Shown: in pieces, positions 8,542-16,161 of the stretch
How positions within the stretch are numbered: the stretch's first letter is position 1
Layout of the letters: every line of letters begins with the position of its first letter
Source of the DNA: Opitutus sp. GAS368
GTDB taxonomy: Bacteria; Verrucomicrobiota; Verrucomicrobiia; Opitutales; Opitutaceae
Assembly (NCBI GenBank): GCA_945874455.1
Contig: CAMCHO010000022.1
Span: forward strand, 1 to 40,195
Direction of reading: 5' to 3'
DNA length: 40,195 nucleotides
The notes under the pieces: model-generated
Database searches by the model: none
Seen by the model: only the letters and a program-made list of their open reading frames with translations
What the model was told of the DNA's origin: nothing
Made by a program: the position numbers and the translations under genes

Positions 8542-9162
8542 ATGAAACCCCGCGCCCTCGCCCTCTCGTTCTGTCTATATCTCGCGGCCGCCCTTGGCGG
8601 GGCCGCAGCCGAGCCTAAGTTTGTGCCGCTTTTCAACGGTAAGGATTTGACCAACTTCAAGGCGGAAGGGGCTGCGGCGTTTTGGCGGATCGAGAAGGGT
8701 GTGCTCGTCGGTGAGAGCATCGAGACGAAGAAGGAGCACTACCTTTGGACGCAGAAGGAATATCGCGACTTCGTGCTGGAGTTTGACGTGCGCTGGAAGG
8801 CGACGACGGATCGCGGAGTCGACACTGGCGTCGAGATGCGCAAGCCGAAGATCCAGCTCCAACTCGGCGTCTCGGGCAGCTTGCGCGTCGATATGTCGGG
8901 CTCGTTCTATACGGGCGGCAAGCCGGCCTACCCGGAGATCGGTCAGGCTAAGGATGCGAAGAAATTGATGAAGCCCGAGGGCGAGTGGAACACGTTCCGC
9001 GTGCAGGCGAAGGGCGACACCTTCACGTGCTGGATCAACGGTAAGAAAGCCGCGGAATACACCGACGCGAAATTCTCCGGAGCGGCCCCGTTGGGGTTTC
9101 AGATTCACGGCGGCGTCGTGATGAAGTGCGAGTATCGGAATGTGAAGGTCGCGGAGCTGTAA
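8542..9162 (+). CDS. Secreted DUF1080 (3-keto-disaccharide hydrolase-like) protein
   Basis: This 206-residue protein has a clear signal peptide (MKPRALALSFCLYLAAALGGAAA) followed by one DUF1080 domain, a concanavalin-like beta-sandwich abundant in Planctomycetes and Verrucomicrobia. Conserved features are FVPLFNGKDLTNFK at the start, FWRIEKGVLVGE, then FVLEFDVRWK, GVDTGVEMR, GEWNTFRVQAKGD, WINGK and PLGFQIHGG. Some family members hydrolyse 3-keto-glycosides; for most the substrate is unknown. The ATG at 8542 is preceded by GAGAG, a fair ribosome site, and starts exactly at the signal peptide. The frame is open further upstream but reads unlike protein there. Location is probably periplasmic. 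Confidence 0.85.
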   Translation: MKPRALALSFCLYLAAALGGAAAEPKFVPLFNGKDLTNFKAEGAAAFWRIEKGVLVGESIETKKEHYLWTQKEYRDFVLEFDVRWKATTDRGVDTGVEMRKPKIQLQLGVSGSLRVDMSGSFYTGGKPAYPEIGQAKDAKKLMKPEGEWNTFRVQAKGDTFTCWINGKKAAEYTDAKFSGAAPLGFQIHGGVVMKCEYRNVKVAEL

Positions 9163-9249
9163 GGAGGGCGGGACGGTTTTGACCCAGCGTATCTTCTGGG
9201 TGAACGCCACGCGCGCCGACGGCGGACATTGTGCCCGTCGGCGCTTGAA

Positions 9250-9370
9250 CCTAGTATTACTCTGTTATTTTTCTCTGAAAAAACGTCTCTTGTAAGTGTC
9301 ACGTATTACGTGACACCCCCAACGGGAATTCGGTTTTTTTTGGCAATGAAGTTAACAGAGTAATACTAGG
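9250..9370. mobile_element. MITE-like 121-bp element with 18-bp perfect terminal inverted repeats
   Basis: CCTAGTATTACTCTGTTA (9250-9267) and its exact reverse complement (9353-9370) bound a 121-bp AT-richer island. Inside lies a second palindrome, GTGTCACGTA (9296-9305), one centre base, then TACGTGACAC (9307-9316). No coding capacity is present. T-runs occur on both sides of the inner hairpin (T8 at 9334-9341; A6 at 9278-9283, which is a T-run on the other strand). It lies between two convergent genes, so it could also serve as a two-way transcription terminator. I see no clean target-site duplication. Non-autonomous transposable element or REP-type structure is the best reading. Confidence 0.6.
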
Positions 9371-9551
9371 CGACGAATGCGGCGACGATTGATACCAACA
9401 TCTCGTGATATTTGGACGGTAGTTGAAACTCCACTCGCTCACGCTCGCGGCTACCAGAAGTCAAAAACTCAAATGACGTTGGGATGAGCCCGCAGCGGTG
9501 AACAGCATCAGCGCGAGGAAAAACCAGTCGTGATGTTCAGCGCAGGCGGCC
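9371..9551. other. Intergenic stretch with a dispersed-repeat copy
   Basis: Together with 9163-9370 this makes a 389-bp gap between convergent genes. Apart from the inverted-repeat element, the only structure I see is a 24-bp segment at 9431-9454 (core CACTCGCTCACGCTCGCGGC) that recurs at 15828-15851 with two mismatches. Confidence 0.5.
9431..9454 (+). repeat. Dispersed 24-bp repeat, copy 1
   Basis: Core CACTCGCTCACGCTCGCGGC followed by TAC. A second copy in the same orientation lies at 15828-15851, identical at 22 of 24 positions. Both are in intergenic DNA near gene ends. Confidence 0.65.
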
Positions 9552-11843
9552 CTACTTCATGATGCTATAGAGATTCGCGCTGTCGTCGGTCCAGAGGGCG
9601 GCTTCGGGGCTGTCTTTCTTGGGGTCGGCGCTGGCGGCGTAGATGTCGGACTTGGCGAGGAAGGCTTTGTTTTTTGTGAGCAGCATCCACGTCGTATCGT
9701 AGTAATACCAGCTCTCCGTGTAGTCGTCGGAGATGCACGCGGTGCTGAGTCCAAATTCTTGGGCGAGGCGCTCGACGACGGGTTGGAGGTCGAGGTAGCG
9801 ATTTGAAATGTGGACGGCGATGACGCCGTTGGGCTTGAGGTGCTGGAGGTAAATCGCGAAGGCCTCTTTCGTCAGGAGATGCACCGGGATCGCGTCGCTG
9901 CTGAAGGCATCGAGTGCGAGGAGGTCGAGGTTTTGCGGCTGTTGGCGCGCGAGTTCATACTCCATCTCGAGGCGGGCGTCGCCCATGATAACGTCGAGTT
10001 TTGCGGGGCATTGTTCGAGATAGGTGAACGGATCGCGGGCGAGTTTTTCGACGGCGGGGTTGATTTCGTAGAGGCGAACGTAGTCGCCGGTTTTGGCGTA
10101 GACCGCAAGTGAACCGGTGCCGAGACCGACGACGGCGTAGCGTTTGTTGGTTTGCTCGGGCAAGTGAGCAAAGGCGAGGCCGATGCCGCTGGTGGGACCG
10201 TAGTAGGACGTGGGGGTGAAGCTGCGGTCCGTGCCGACGAATTGGATACCATGCGTCGTCGCACCGTGCATGAGGAGGCGATAGTGTTCTGCGGGATTCT
10301 CGGGCGAGTAGTCGAAGACCTTGAGGGTACCGTAGAAATTGCGGGAGGCACGGATCACGGAGGTGGTTTCCTTACTCCGCATCTGCTCGAAGAGTTGGTA
10401 GCTCTGCCCCACAGCGAGGAGGACGACGATGAGGCCGAGGGAGCGACGCCATTCGGAGACGATGCGGCGGCGCTTGAGGTCGAGGGCGCAGGCCAGGAAG
10501 ACGGCGAGGGCGGCGGCGATTTTCCAGGCGTGCTGTTGGTAAAATTCCAGCAGCTCTTTTGTGAAGCCGGCGCTGCCATCGAACGTGGCTGCGAGCGCGG
10601 GCACGGCTATGGTGGCGAGCACGGCGCCGACGGTCGCGCCAAGGACCAAGGTGCGGCTGCGGTGGCGGAAGCAGACGAGGGCGAAGACGACGGCGAGGAC
10701 GGCGAGGCCGACCTGGAGTTCGCGATATTCGTTAAGGACAGCGGGCGCGACGACGGCGACGAGCAGGCCGCCGAGCGCGCCGCCGGCCGAGATGAAGAGA
10801 AAATAGGAGGTCAGGTAGCGCGGCGCGGGCTTGAGTTGGTAGAGCTCGCCGTGGCAGATCATGCAGACGACGAAGAGCGTGCCGGTGTAGCCGGCGATCT
10901 GGAGTTTCATCGGGGCATCGCTGCCGGCGTCGAGCAAGCAGACGAGGCTGGCGATACCGATGATGAGCAGGGCTGAGAAAATTCCGCGGTGATACCAACG
11001 AGCGTGGTCGAAGCAGATGACGAACGTGAGCAGGTAGAGTGCGAGCGGGAGCACCCACAGAAACGGGATGACGGCGACCTCTTGGCAAAGTTTGTTGGTG
11101 ATCGCGAGGAGCAGGACCGAGGCGAGCGCGGGGAGGGCGATCCAGAGGAGTTTATCGGGCCAAGGAGAGTTGAGGGCGGAGCGTTGCGCGTTGAGAGCAG
11201 CGGGCTCAGCGCTGAGCGCTGGATTGTCTGAGCTGGAATCGGGCTCGGGGACGGCGGCGGGCGGGTGTTTCCAAACGCGGAGGGCGCAGAAGCCACAGAG
11301 GAGGACGAAGAGACCTAGGCCGACTGACCACATGACGGCTTGTTCTTGGCGAGAGTAGCGGACCTCGAAGAAAATTGGGTAGCTCAGGAGTGCGAGGAGG
11401 GAACCGATGTTGGAGAGGGCGTAGAGCCGGTAGGGAGAGACGCCGGGATTGGTGACGCTGAACCATTGCTGCATCAAAGGACCGGTGGCGGAGAGGACGA
11501 AGTAAGGGAGCCCGATCGTAACGGTGAGGAGCAGGAGAATGTGCCACGTCGGATCGCCGGTGACGTGGGATTTCCAGGCTTCGTTTGGAGTGATGGGGAG
11601 CAGCGCGAGGGACAGCAGGAGGAGGCAGAAGTGGAGCACTGCCTGCGCGCGGGGCTTCAGCAGCGTCGAGGAGAAATGCGCATACGCGTAGCCACCCAGC
11701 AGCACCGTCTGAAAGAAGAGAAGGCACGCCGTCCAGACGCCGGGACTCCCGCCGAACCACGGGAGGATGTATTTGCCGATGAGCGGCTGGACTTGGAAAA
11801 GGAGGAAAGCACCGGTGAAAATGCTAAGGGCGAAGGGGAGCAT
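9552..11843 (-). CDS. Fused membrane (MFS-like)/spermidine synthase-like protein
   Basis: This protein of about 763 residues starts at MLPFALSIFTGAFLLFQVQP; the frame is open 15 codons further up, but homologues begin with this segment. The first 500 residues carry many hydrophobic helices of the MFS-like half. The last 250 form a Rossmann methyltransferase fold of the spermidine synthase family: VVGLGTGSLAVYAKTGD, YEINPAVEKLARD, LDVIMGDARLEME and LLALDAFSSDAIPVHLLTKEAF. Such fusions are widespread and mostly uncharacterised; polyamine synthesis is not proven, and no S-adenosylmethionine decarboxylase gene is nearby. A low-complexity stretch NPALSAEPAALNAQRSALNS around residues 207-226 looks like an inserted repeat. 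It ends 182 bp from the MITE-like element. Confidence 0.85.
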   Translation of the reverse strand: MLPFALSIFTGAFLLFQVQPLIGKYILPWFGGSPGVWTACLLFFQTVLLGGYAYAHFSSTLLKPRAQAVLHFCLLLLSLALLPITPNEAWKSHVTGDPTWHILLLLTVTIGLPYFVLSATGPLMQQWFSVTNPGVSPYRLYALSNIGSLLALLSYPIFFEVRYSRQEQAVMWSVGLGLFVLLCGFCALRVWKHPPAAVPEPDSSSDNPALSAEPAALNAQRSALNSPWPDKLLWIALPALASVLLLAITNKLCQEVAVIPFLWVLPLALYLLTFVICFDHARWYHRGIFSALLIIGIASLVCLLDAGSDAPMKLQIAGYTGTLFVVCMICHGELYQLKPAPRYLTSYFLFISAGGALGGLLVAVVAPAVLNEYRELQVGLAVLAVVFALVCFRHRSRTLVLGATVGAVLATIAVPALAATFDGSAGFTKELLEFYQQHAWKIAAALAVFLACALDLKRRRIVSEWRRSLGLIVVLLAVGQSYQLFEQMRSKETTSVIRASRNFYGTLKVFDYSPENPAEHYRLLMHGATTHGIQFVGTDRSFTPTSYYGPTSGIGLAFAHLPEQTNKRYAVVGLGTGSLAVYAKTGDYVRLYEINPAVEKLARDPFTYLEQCPAKLDVIMGDARLEMEYELARQQPQNLDLLALDAFSSDAIPVHLLTKEAFAIYLQHLKPNGVIAVHISNRYLDLQPVVERLAQEFGLSTACISDDYTESWYYYDTTWMLLTKNKAFLAKSDIYAASADPKKDSPEAALWTDDSANLYSIMK
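11164..11232 (-). repeat. In-frame CTCAAC-type minisatellite inside the fused synthase
   Basis: On the coding strand the segment consists of CTCAACGCGCAACG / CTCAACTCTCC-type units, encoding ALNAQRSALNS. The same 11-residue pattern ([11 protein letters not shown]) is encoded in metH at about 20086-20118. It lies in a hydrophilic loop between membrane helices. Confidence 0.55.
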
Positions 11844-12065
11844 GAAGGGAGGAAAAGAGGCGGAGTGGCGCCGAGGAGCGAGCCACAAACGCTGGAACTG
11901 CGCCAGACGCGTGGGGAGGGAGAGTGGTGCGGGAAATGTGGGGCTCGCGATCGGCTTGCTGGCGCTCGCCGCTGCGGGGGAGGGAAGGCGGACGGCTGGT
12001 TTTTGTGGGGCTGTGACGTGGTGGGTGTGTCGTCGCCATTTTCGTGAGGGATTTAACGAAAGCCT

Positions 12066-12377
12066 TCAGATGCGCACGGCGTAGCTTTCGCCGACGCCGG
12101 TGGTGAACGGGCGCAGGCCCGACAGCAGAGCGGTGCGGGACGGGTTGCAGGTCGGAGCGGCGCGCGACGCACGGGAGAAGACCGTGCCGAGCCGGGCGAG
12201 ACGATCCAGGTTCGGTGTGCGGCTTGGGGTGTTGTTTTAGAGGAAGCCAACCTCGTCGCGGAGGTCGTCGATGGCGATGCAGAGGCCTGTGGAGCGCGGG
12301 GTGTCGGCGGCGCGGGTGGCGGCAGTGGCGACACTCCAAAACAGTCAGGCCAAGAAGAGGCGGCCGATGAGTTTTAT
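12066..12377 (-). pseudogene. Broken, truncated sulfatase
   Basis: Reading from 12377 in one frame gives IKLIGRLFLA, a TGA stop (12347-12345), LFWSVATAATRAADTPRSTG, then LCIAIDDLRDEVGFL, a TAA stop (12239-12237), then TPSRTPNLDRLARLGTVFSR and AAPTCNPSRTALLSGLRPFT before ending at 12066. This is the N-terminus of a type I sulfatase: signal peptide, metal-binding Asp pair (IDD) and the formylglycine site CNPSR. The start codon has become ATA, two nonsense codons interrupt it, and about 80 percent of the gene, including the C-terminal domain, is gone. Frame is preserved throughout, so decay is by point mutation plus deletion. No sulfatase-maturing enzyme is nearby. Confidence 0.85.
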
Positions 12378-12483
12378 GCGGGGAGGGGTTGCGGCTGGGG
12401 CGCGCTGGATTGGGGCGATGGGCAATCGTTGGGCGCGTGCTTGGAACTGGCAGTCGCCCGAAATTCCGTTTCTTTCGGCCGAT

Positions 12484-13452
12484 ATGTTCATGCGATTTTT
12501 TGGCCGCAGTTTTCTTTGGTTGCTGGTCACGGTGGCGCTCCCTGGCTCCGAGACGGTGGGCCAGGTGATGACGCTGAAAATCACGATTTTGTCTACGATG
12601 CTCGCGGACGGTGACGAGTTGGGCGAGTGGGGGTTTGCCGCGCTCGTCGAGGCCGACGGACGGCGGATCCTCTTCGACACGGGTGGGCGCACGGATGTGG
12701 TCTTGAAAAACGCGCGGTCGCTCGGACTGGATCTCAGCACGGTGACGGATGTTGTGTTGAGTCATGCCCATTCCGACCACGTGGGAGGTCTCCTGACGTT
12801 GCGGCGTTCGGTGGTGGCGCAGGCGCCCTTGGCGCTGGCGCGGACGCACGTGGGCGAGGGGGTGTTCTATCCGCGCTCCTCGGGCGTGCCACGGGTGGAG
12901 GGGAATCCGATGATCGCGATCAAGGGAGCGTATGAAGAGACCGGCGGCGCGTTCGTGGTGCACGCGAAACCGGTGCAGCTTTTCCGTGGCTTGTGGCTCA
13001 CGGGGCCTGTCCCGAGGAAATATCCGGAGCGCAATTGGGGTGGGCGTGGCCGGGTGACGACGCCGGCGGGCGTGGTGGAGGATAATGTGCCCGAAGATAT
13101 GGCGCTCGTGATCGACACCGAACAGGGACTCGTGGTGCTGACGGGCTGCGGCCACGCGGGGGTGGTGAACACGATCGACTACGCGCGGACGGTGATTCGA
13201 CCCGAGCGGGTGCATGCGCTGATCGGTGGATTGCATTTGTTTGCGGCGAAGGCCGAGACGCTCGCTTGGACGGCCGAGAAACTGCGGGGCTTCGGCGTGG
13301 AGCACCTCATCGGTGCGCACTGCACGGGGATCGAAAGCGTTTTCCGGTTGCGGGCAGACCTCGGTCTCGACCGAGAGCACGCGGTCGTGGGTGCGGTCGG
13401 TGCAAAATTTGAACTGGGCCGGGGGATCGATGCGCGCATCATCGCGAAGTGA
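12484..13452 (+). CDS. Exported MBL-fold metallo-hydrolase (COG1237-like)
   Basis: This protein of about 322 residues starts at MFMRFFGRSFLWLLVTVALPG, a signal-peptide-like leader; a second ATG lies at 12490. The frame is open upstream to 12271, but that part overlaps the sulfatase remnant and is not protein-like. The metallo-beta-lactamase metal motif HAHSDH sits at residues 94-99. ILFDTGGRTDVVL precedes it, and VLTGCGHAGVVNTIDYA, GGLHLF and GAHCTG follow. The order matches the family annotated as dihydropterin-ribofuranosylaminobenzene 5'-phosphate synthase-like or metal-dependent hydrolases. The real substrate is unknown. It stands alone, 202 bp before the prolyl oligopeptidase gene on the same strand. 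Confidence 0.82.
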   Translation: MFMRFFGRSFLWLLVTVALPGSETVGQVMTLKITILSTMLADGDELGEWGFAALVEADGRRILFDTGGRTDVVLKNARSLGLDLSTVTDVVLSHAHSDHVGGLLTLRRSVVAQAPLALARTHVGEGVFYPRSSGVPRVEGNPMIAIKGAYEETGGAFVVHAKPVQLFRGLWLTGPVPRKYPERNWGGRGRVTTPAGVVEDNVPEDMALVIDTEQGLVVLTGCGHAGVVNTIDYARTVIRPERVHALIGGLHLFAAKAETLAWTAEKLRGFGVEHLIGAHCTGIESVFRLRADLGLDREHAVVGAVGAKFELGRGIDARIIAK

Positions 13453-13654
13453 CCAGCGGGTCGATCCGCAGGGGGGCGCCGGAGGGCTCCGAGTCGATCT
13501 TCGCGGGGGCTGGGATGAGCTGAGGGGGCGGGTTGCCCAGCGGGCGGCGGAATGCGCGCCTCGTTGGGGGGGAAATGCGGTGTCGACAGGGCCGTGGCGG
13601 GCACGACGGAATTCCGGGTTGCGCAGGGGCGCGGGTGACTCTTAGGCAAGCCTC

Positions 13655-15805
13655 ATGCGAAACATCGTCCGGTCCTGCCTTGGGAGCTTCTGCTTTTGGG
13701 CCTGTTTGGCCGGCTTTTGGGTTGATCTTTCCTCGGAGGCTTCGGCTCAAGCGGCACCGGCGCCGGATGATCCGTGGCTATGGTTGGAAGGCATCGAGGA
13801 TCCTCGAGCGCTCGCCTGGGTGAAACAGCAGAACGCCCAGACGGAACGTCGACTCACGATGGGCCCGGAGTATCCCGCGCTGCATCGGGATGCTCTCACG
13901 GTGCTCGATGCGGCGTCGCGCGCACCGGAGGTTTCCCAGCACGGGGGATACCTCTATAATTTCTGGCAGGATCGCGAGCATCCCCGCGGGATTTACCGGC
14001 GCACGACGCTCGCTGAGTTTCGCCGGGTGGCGCCGCAGTGGGAGACGGTCCTGGATGTGGATGCGCTCGCGAAAGCGGAAGGCCGGCCGTGGGCATTTGG
14101 TGGTGCGAGTTGGCTAGCGCCGGAGAATCGTCGCTGTCTGATCCGCCTCGCGCCCGGTGGGGGCGATGCGTCGGAGGTCCGCGAGTTTGACGTGGAGCAA
14201 AAGGCGTTTGTGACGGGCGGATTTTTTCTGCCCTCGGCGAAGTCGCGCGTCGCTTGGCGGGATGAACATTCCATTTACGTCGGGACGGATTTTGGTCCGG
14301 GTTCGCTGACGAAGTCGGGCTATCCGCGCGCGGTGAAGATTTGGATACGGGGAACGCCCTTGACGGAGGCCGCGACGCTGCACACGGCCGCGGCAGGTTC
14401 GGTTTCCGCGACCGCGCGACGGGTGCGGGCGAAGGAAGGCGACATCGACCTTGTGAGCGAAGGGCTCACGTTTTGGACGCAGCAGAATTATCAGGTCCTC
14501 GGAAGTGAACTCGTCCCGCTGAACCTGCCGCCGACCGCACGGATCGTGGGCGGGTTTCGCGGCCGGCTCGTGATCCGATTGAAGGAGGAGTGGACGATCG
14601 GTGCGGCGACGTATCCCAGCGGGGCCGTGTTGCTGGCTGACGTCGGCGCGCTCCGGGGGCAGGCGGGGCGCATTGAACTCGTGGTCGCCTCGACTGCGCG
14701 CTCCGTGATCAAGGCGGTCGTGCCGACCCCGGCGGGGATCCTCGTGACCACGCTCGCTGACGTGCGCGGACGGCTGGATCGCTTCACGCCAGCGGAAAAA
14801 GGGGCGACTGGGTGGACGCGTACGGCGGTGACGTTGCCCGACAACGGGGCGATTGAGATCAAGACGACCGACGAGGAGAGCGGCGATGCGGTGGTGGGGT
14901 TCCAATCGTTTCTGACGCCGCCCTCCCTGTATCGGTTGGGCGCCGCTGGTGGTGAGCCCGAGCTGTTGAAGTCACAAGCACCGGCGTTTGACGGGACGCG
15001 TTTTGAGGTTGAGCAGTACTGGGCGACTTCGACGGACGGCACGCGGGTACCCTACTTTGTCGTCATGCCGAAAGGGCTGAAGCGCGATGGCCGCGCGCCG
15101 ACGTGGATGTTTTCCTACGGCGGATTCGAGAAATCGCTCACGCCTGCTTATTCGGGTTCCTACGAGGAACTGCATGGAGCCTATGGCAAATTGTGGCTCG
15201 AGCGCGGCGGGGTGTTTGTGCTGGCAAACATCCGGGGCGGTGACGAATTCGGACCGGCGTGGCACACCGCGGTGTTGAAAGAAAATCACTACAAGTGCTT
15301 CGAGGATTTTGAGGCGGTGGCCCGCGACCTCGCGCTGAGAAAAATCACTTCAGCCGCGCACCTCGGTATCGAGGGCCGTAGCAACGGCGGACTCCTCGTG
15401 GCGGCGACGATGGTCCGGCATCCTGAACTCTATGGCGCGGTCGTGTGCGGCAATCCGTTGGTCGATATGCAGCGTTATCATCGGCTGCTCGCAGGAGCGA
15501 GTTGGGTGGCGGAATACGGGGACCCAGACGTGCCGGAGCAGTGGGCTTACCTGAAGAAATATTCGCCGTATCAGAACGTCGCGGCCGGGCGGACGCTGCC
15601 GCCAGTGATGTTTTATACGTCAACGCTGGATGACCGCGTCCATCCGGGGCACGCTCGGAAGATGGCGGCCAAAATGGAGTCGATGGGCTACGCGGTGGAT
15701 TATTACGAGAACACCGAAGGCGGTCACCACGGCAGCGTGACGAATGAGCAACTCGCGACGCGGCTTGCGCGCACGTTTGGATTTCTGTGGTCGAAGCTCA
15801 AGTGA
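13655..15805 (+). CDS. Exported prolyl oligopeptidase family serine peptidase (S9A)
   Basis: This 716-residue protein has a signal peptide (residues about 1-32, ending SEASAQA). The typical opening DDPWLWLEGIEDPRALAWV follows, then a beta-propeller domain to about residue 440, and an alpha/beta-hydrolase domain. The catalytic triad is visible: Ser576 in GRSNGG, Asp659 or 660 in LDDRVHP, and His691 in EGGHHG. The supporting motif GGDEFGPAWH is also present. Family members cut short proline-containing or other oligopeptides; periplasmic location is inferred from the signal peptide. Length is normal. Together with the M3, M28, M19 and M15 enzymes of this window it suggests peptide scavenging or wall turnover. 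Confidence 0.92.
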   Translation: MRNIVRSCLGSFCFWACLAGFWVDLSSEASAQAAPAPDDPWLWLEGIEDPRALAWVKQQNAQTERRLTMGPEYPALHRDALTVLDAASRAPEVSQHGGYLYNFWQDREHPRGIYRRTTLAEFRRVAPQWETVLDVDALAKAEGRPWAFGGASWLAPENRRCLIRLAPGGGDASEVREFDVEQKAFVTGGFFLPSAKSRVAWRDEHSIYVGTDFGPGSLTKSGYPRAVKIWIRGTPLTEAATLHTAAAGSVSATARRVRAKEGDIDLVSEGLTFWTQQNYQVLGSELVPLNLPPTARIVGGFRGRLVIRLKEEWTIGAATYPSGAVLLADVGALRGQAGRIELVVASTARSVIKAVVPTPAGILVTTLADVRGRLDRFTPAEKGATGWTRTAVTLPDNGAIEIKTTDEESGDAVVGFQSFLTPPSLYRLGAAGGEPELLKSQAPAFDGTRFEVEQYWATSTDGTRVPYFVVMPKGLKRDGRAPTWMFSYGGFEKSLTPAYSGSYEELHGAYGKLWLERGGVFVLANIRGGDEFGPAWHTAVLKENHYKCFEDFEAVARDLALRKITSAAHLGIEGRSNGGLLVAATMVRHPELYGAVVCGNPLVDMQRYHRLLAGASWVAEYGDPDVPEQWAYLKKYSPYQNVAAGRTLPPVMFYTSTLDDRVHPGHARKMAAKMESMGYAVDYYENTEGGHHGSVTNEQLATRLARTFGFLWSKLK

Positions 15806-15827
15806 CGCCCGCGTGCGGGGATGGAAG

Positions 15828-15851
15828 CCACTCGCTGGCGCTCGCGGCTAC
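15828..15851 (+). repeat. Dispersed 24-bp repeat, copy 2
   Basis: Core CACTCGCTGGCGCTCGCGGC followed by TAC, matching copy 1 at 9431-9454 at 22 of 24 positions and in the same orientation. It starts 22 bp after the prolyl oligopeptidase stop codon. Confidence 0.65.
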
Positions 15852-15880
15852 GGAGTGGTCGGGCCGACGAGTGCGCGCGG

Positions 15881-16018
15881 TCACGGGTCTCCGGCGAGAA
15901 TCCACGCTTCGTTGAAATGGGCGTGTTTGATTGTCTCGCGGAGGGCGCGGCCGGCGGCGTTCCCCACGCAGAAGACGACTCAGAGCAGGAATGACCAGAC
16001 GTGGGGGAGTCCGGCGCG
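15881..16018 (-). pseudogene. Possible decayed C-terminal fragment of a membrane protein
   Basis: In the 356-bp gap between two plus-strand genes the minus strand reads AGLPHVWSFLL, TGA, then VVFCVGNAAGRALRETIKHA and HFNEAWILAGDP before a stop at 15883-15881. Third codon positions are mostly G or C, as in real genes of this window. The segment around the TGA is hydrophobic like a membrane helix, and the TGA could be a mutated Trp codon. I do not recognise the family. It could also be chance. Confidence 0.3.
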
Positions 16019-16161
16019 GTGTGAGCGGGGCGCGGGGGGAAGCCTTGGATTCGGCCGGTTGGCGAGCAAAGGCCCGCGTTCGTAAGGTTCGGATTGCGGT
16101 GGTGGGAAAACGGTGACTGGTTCGACGCCAACTCCGCGTTTCTATTCCCCTGATCTCCCCC

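Noticed and set aside
11824-13380. 518-codon minus-strand open frame across the sulfatase remnant and MBL gene
   Set aside because: Its Arg/His/Pro-rich translation is out of frame with both the sulfatase remnant and the MBL hydrolase.
15808-15819. CCCGC-GT-GCGGG palindrome after the prolyl oligopeptidase gene
   Set aside because: The loop is only 2 nt and no T-run follows, so it is not a credible terminator.
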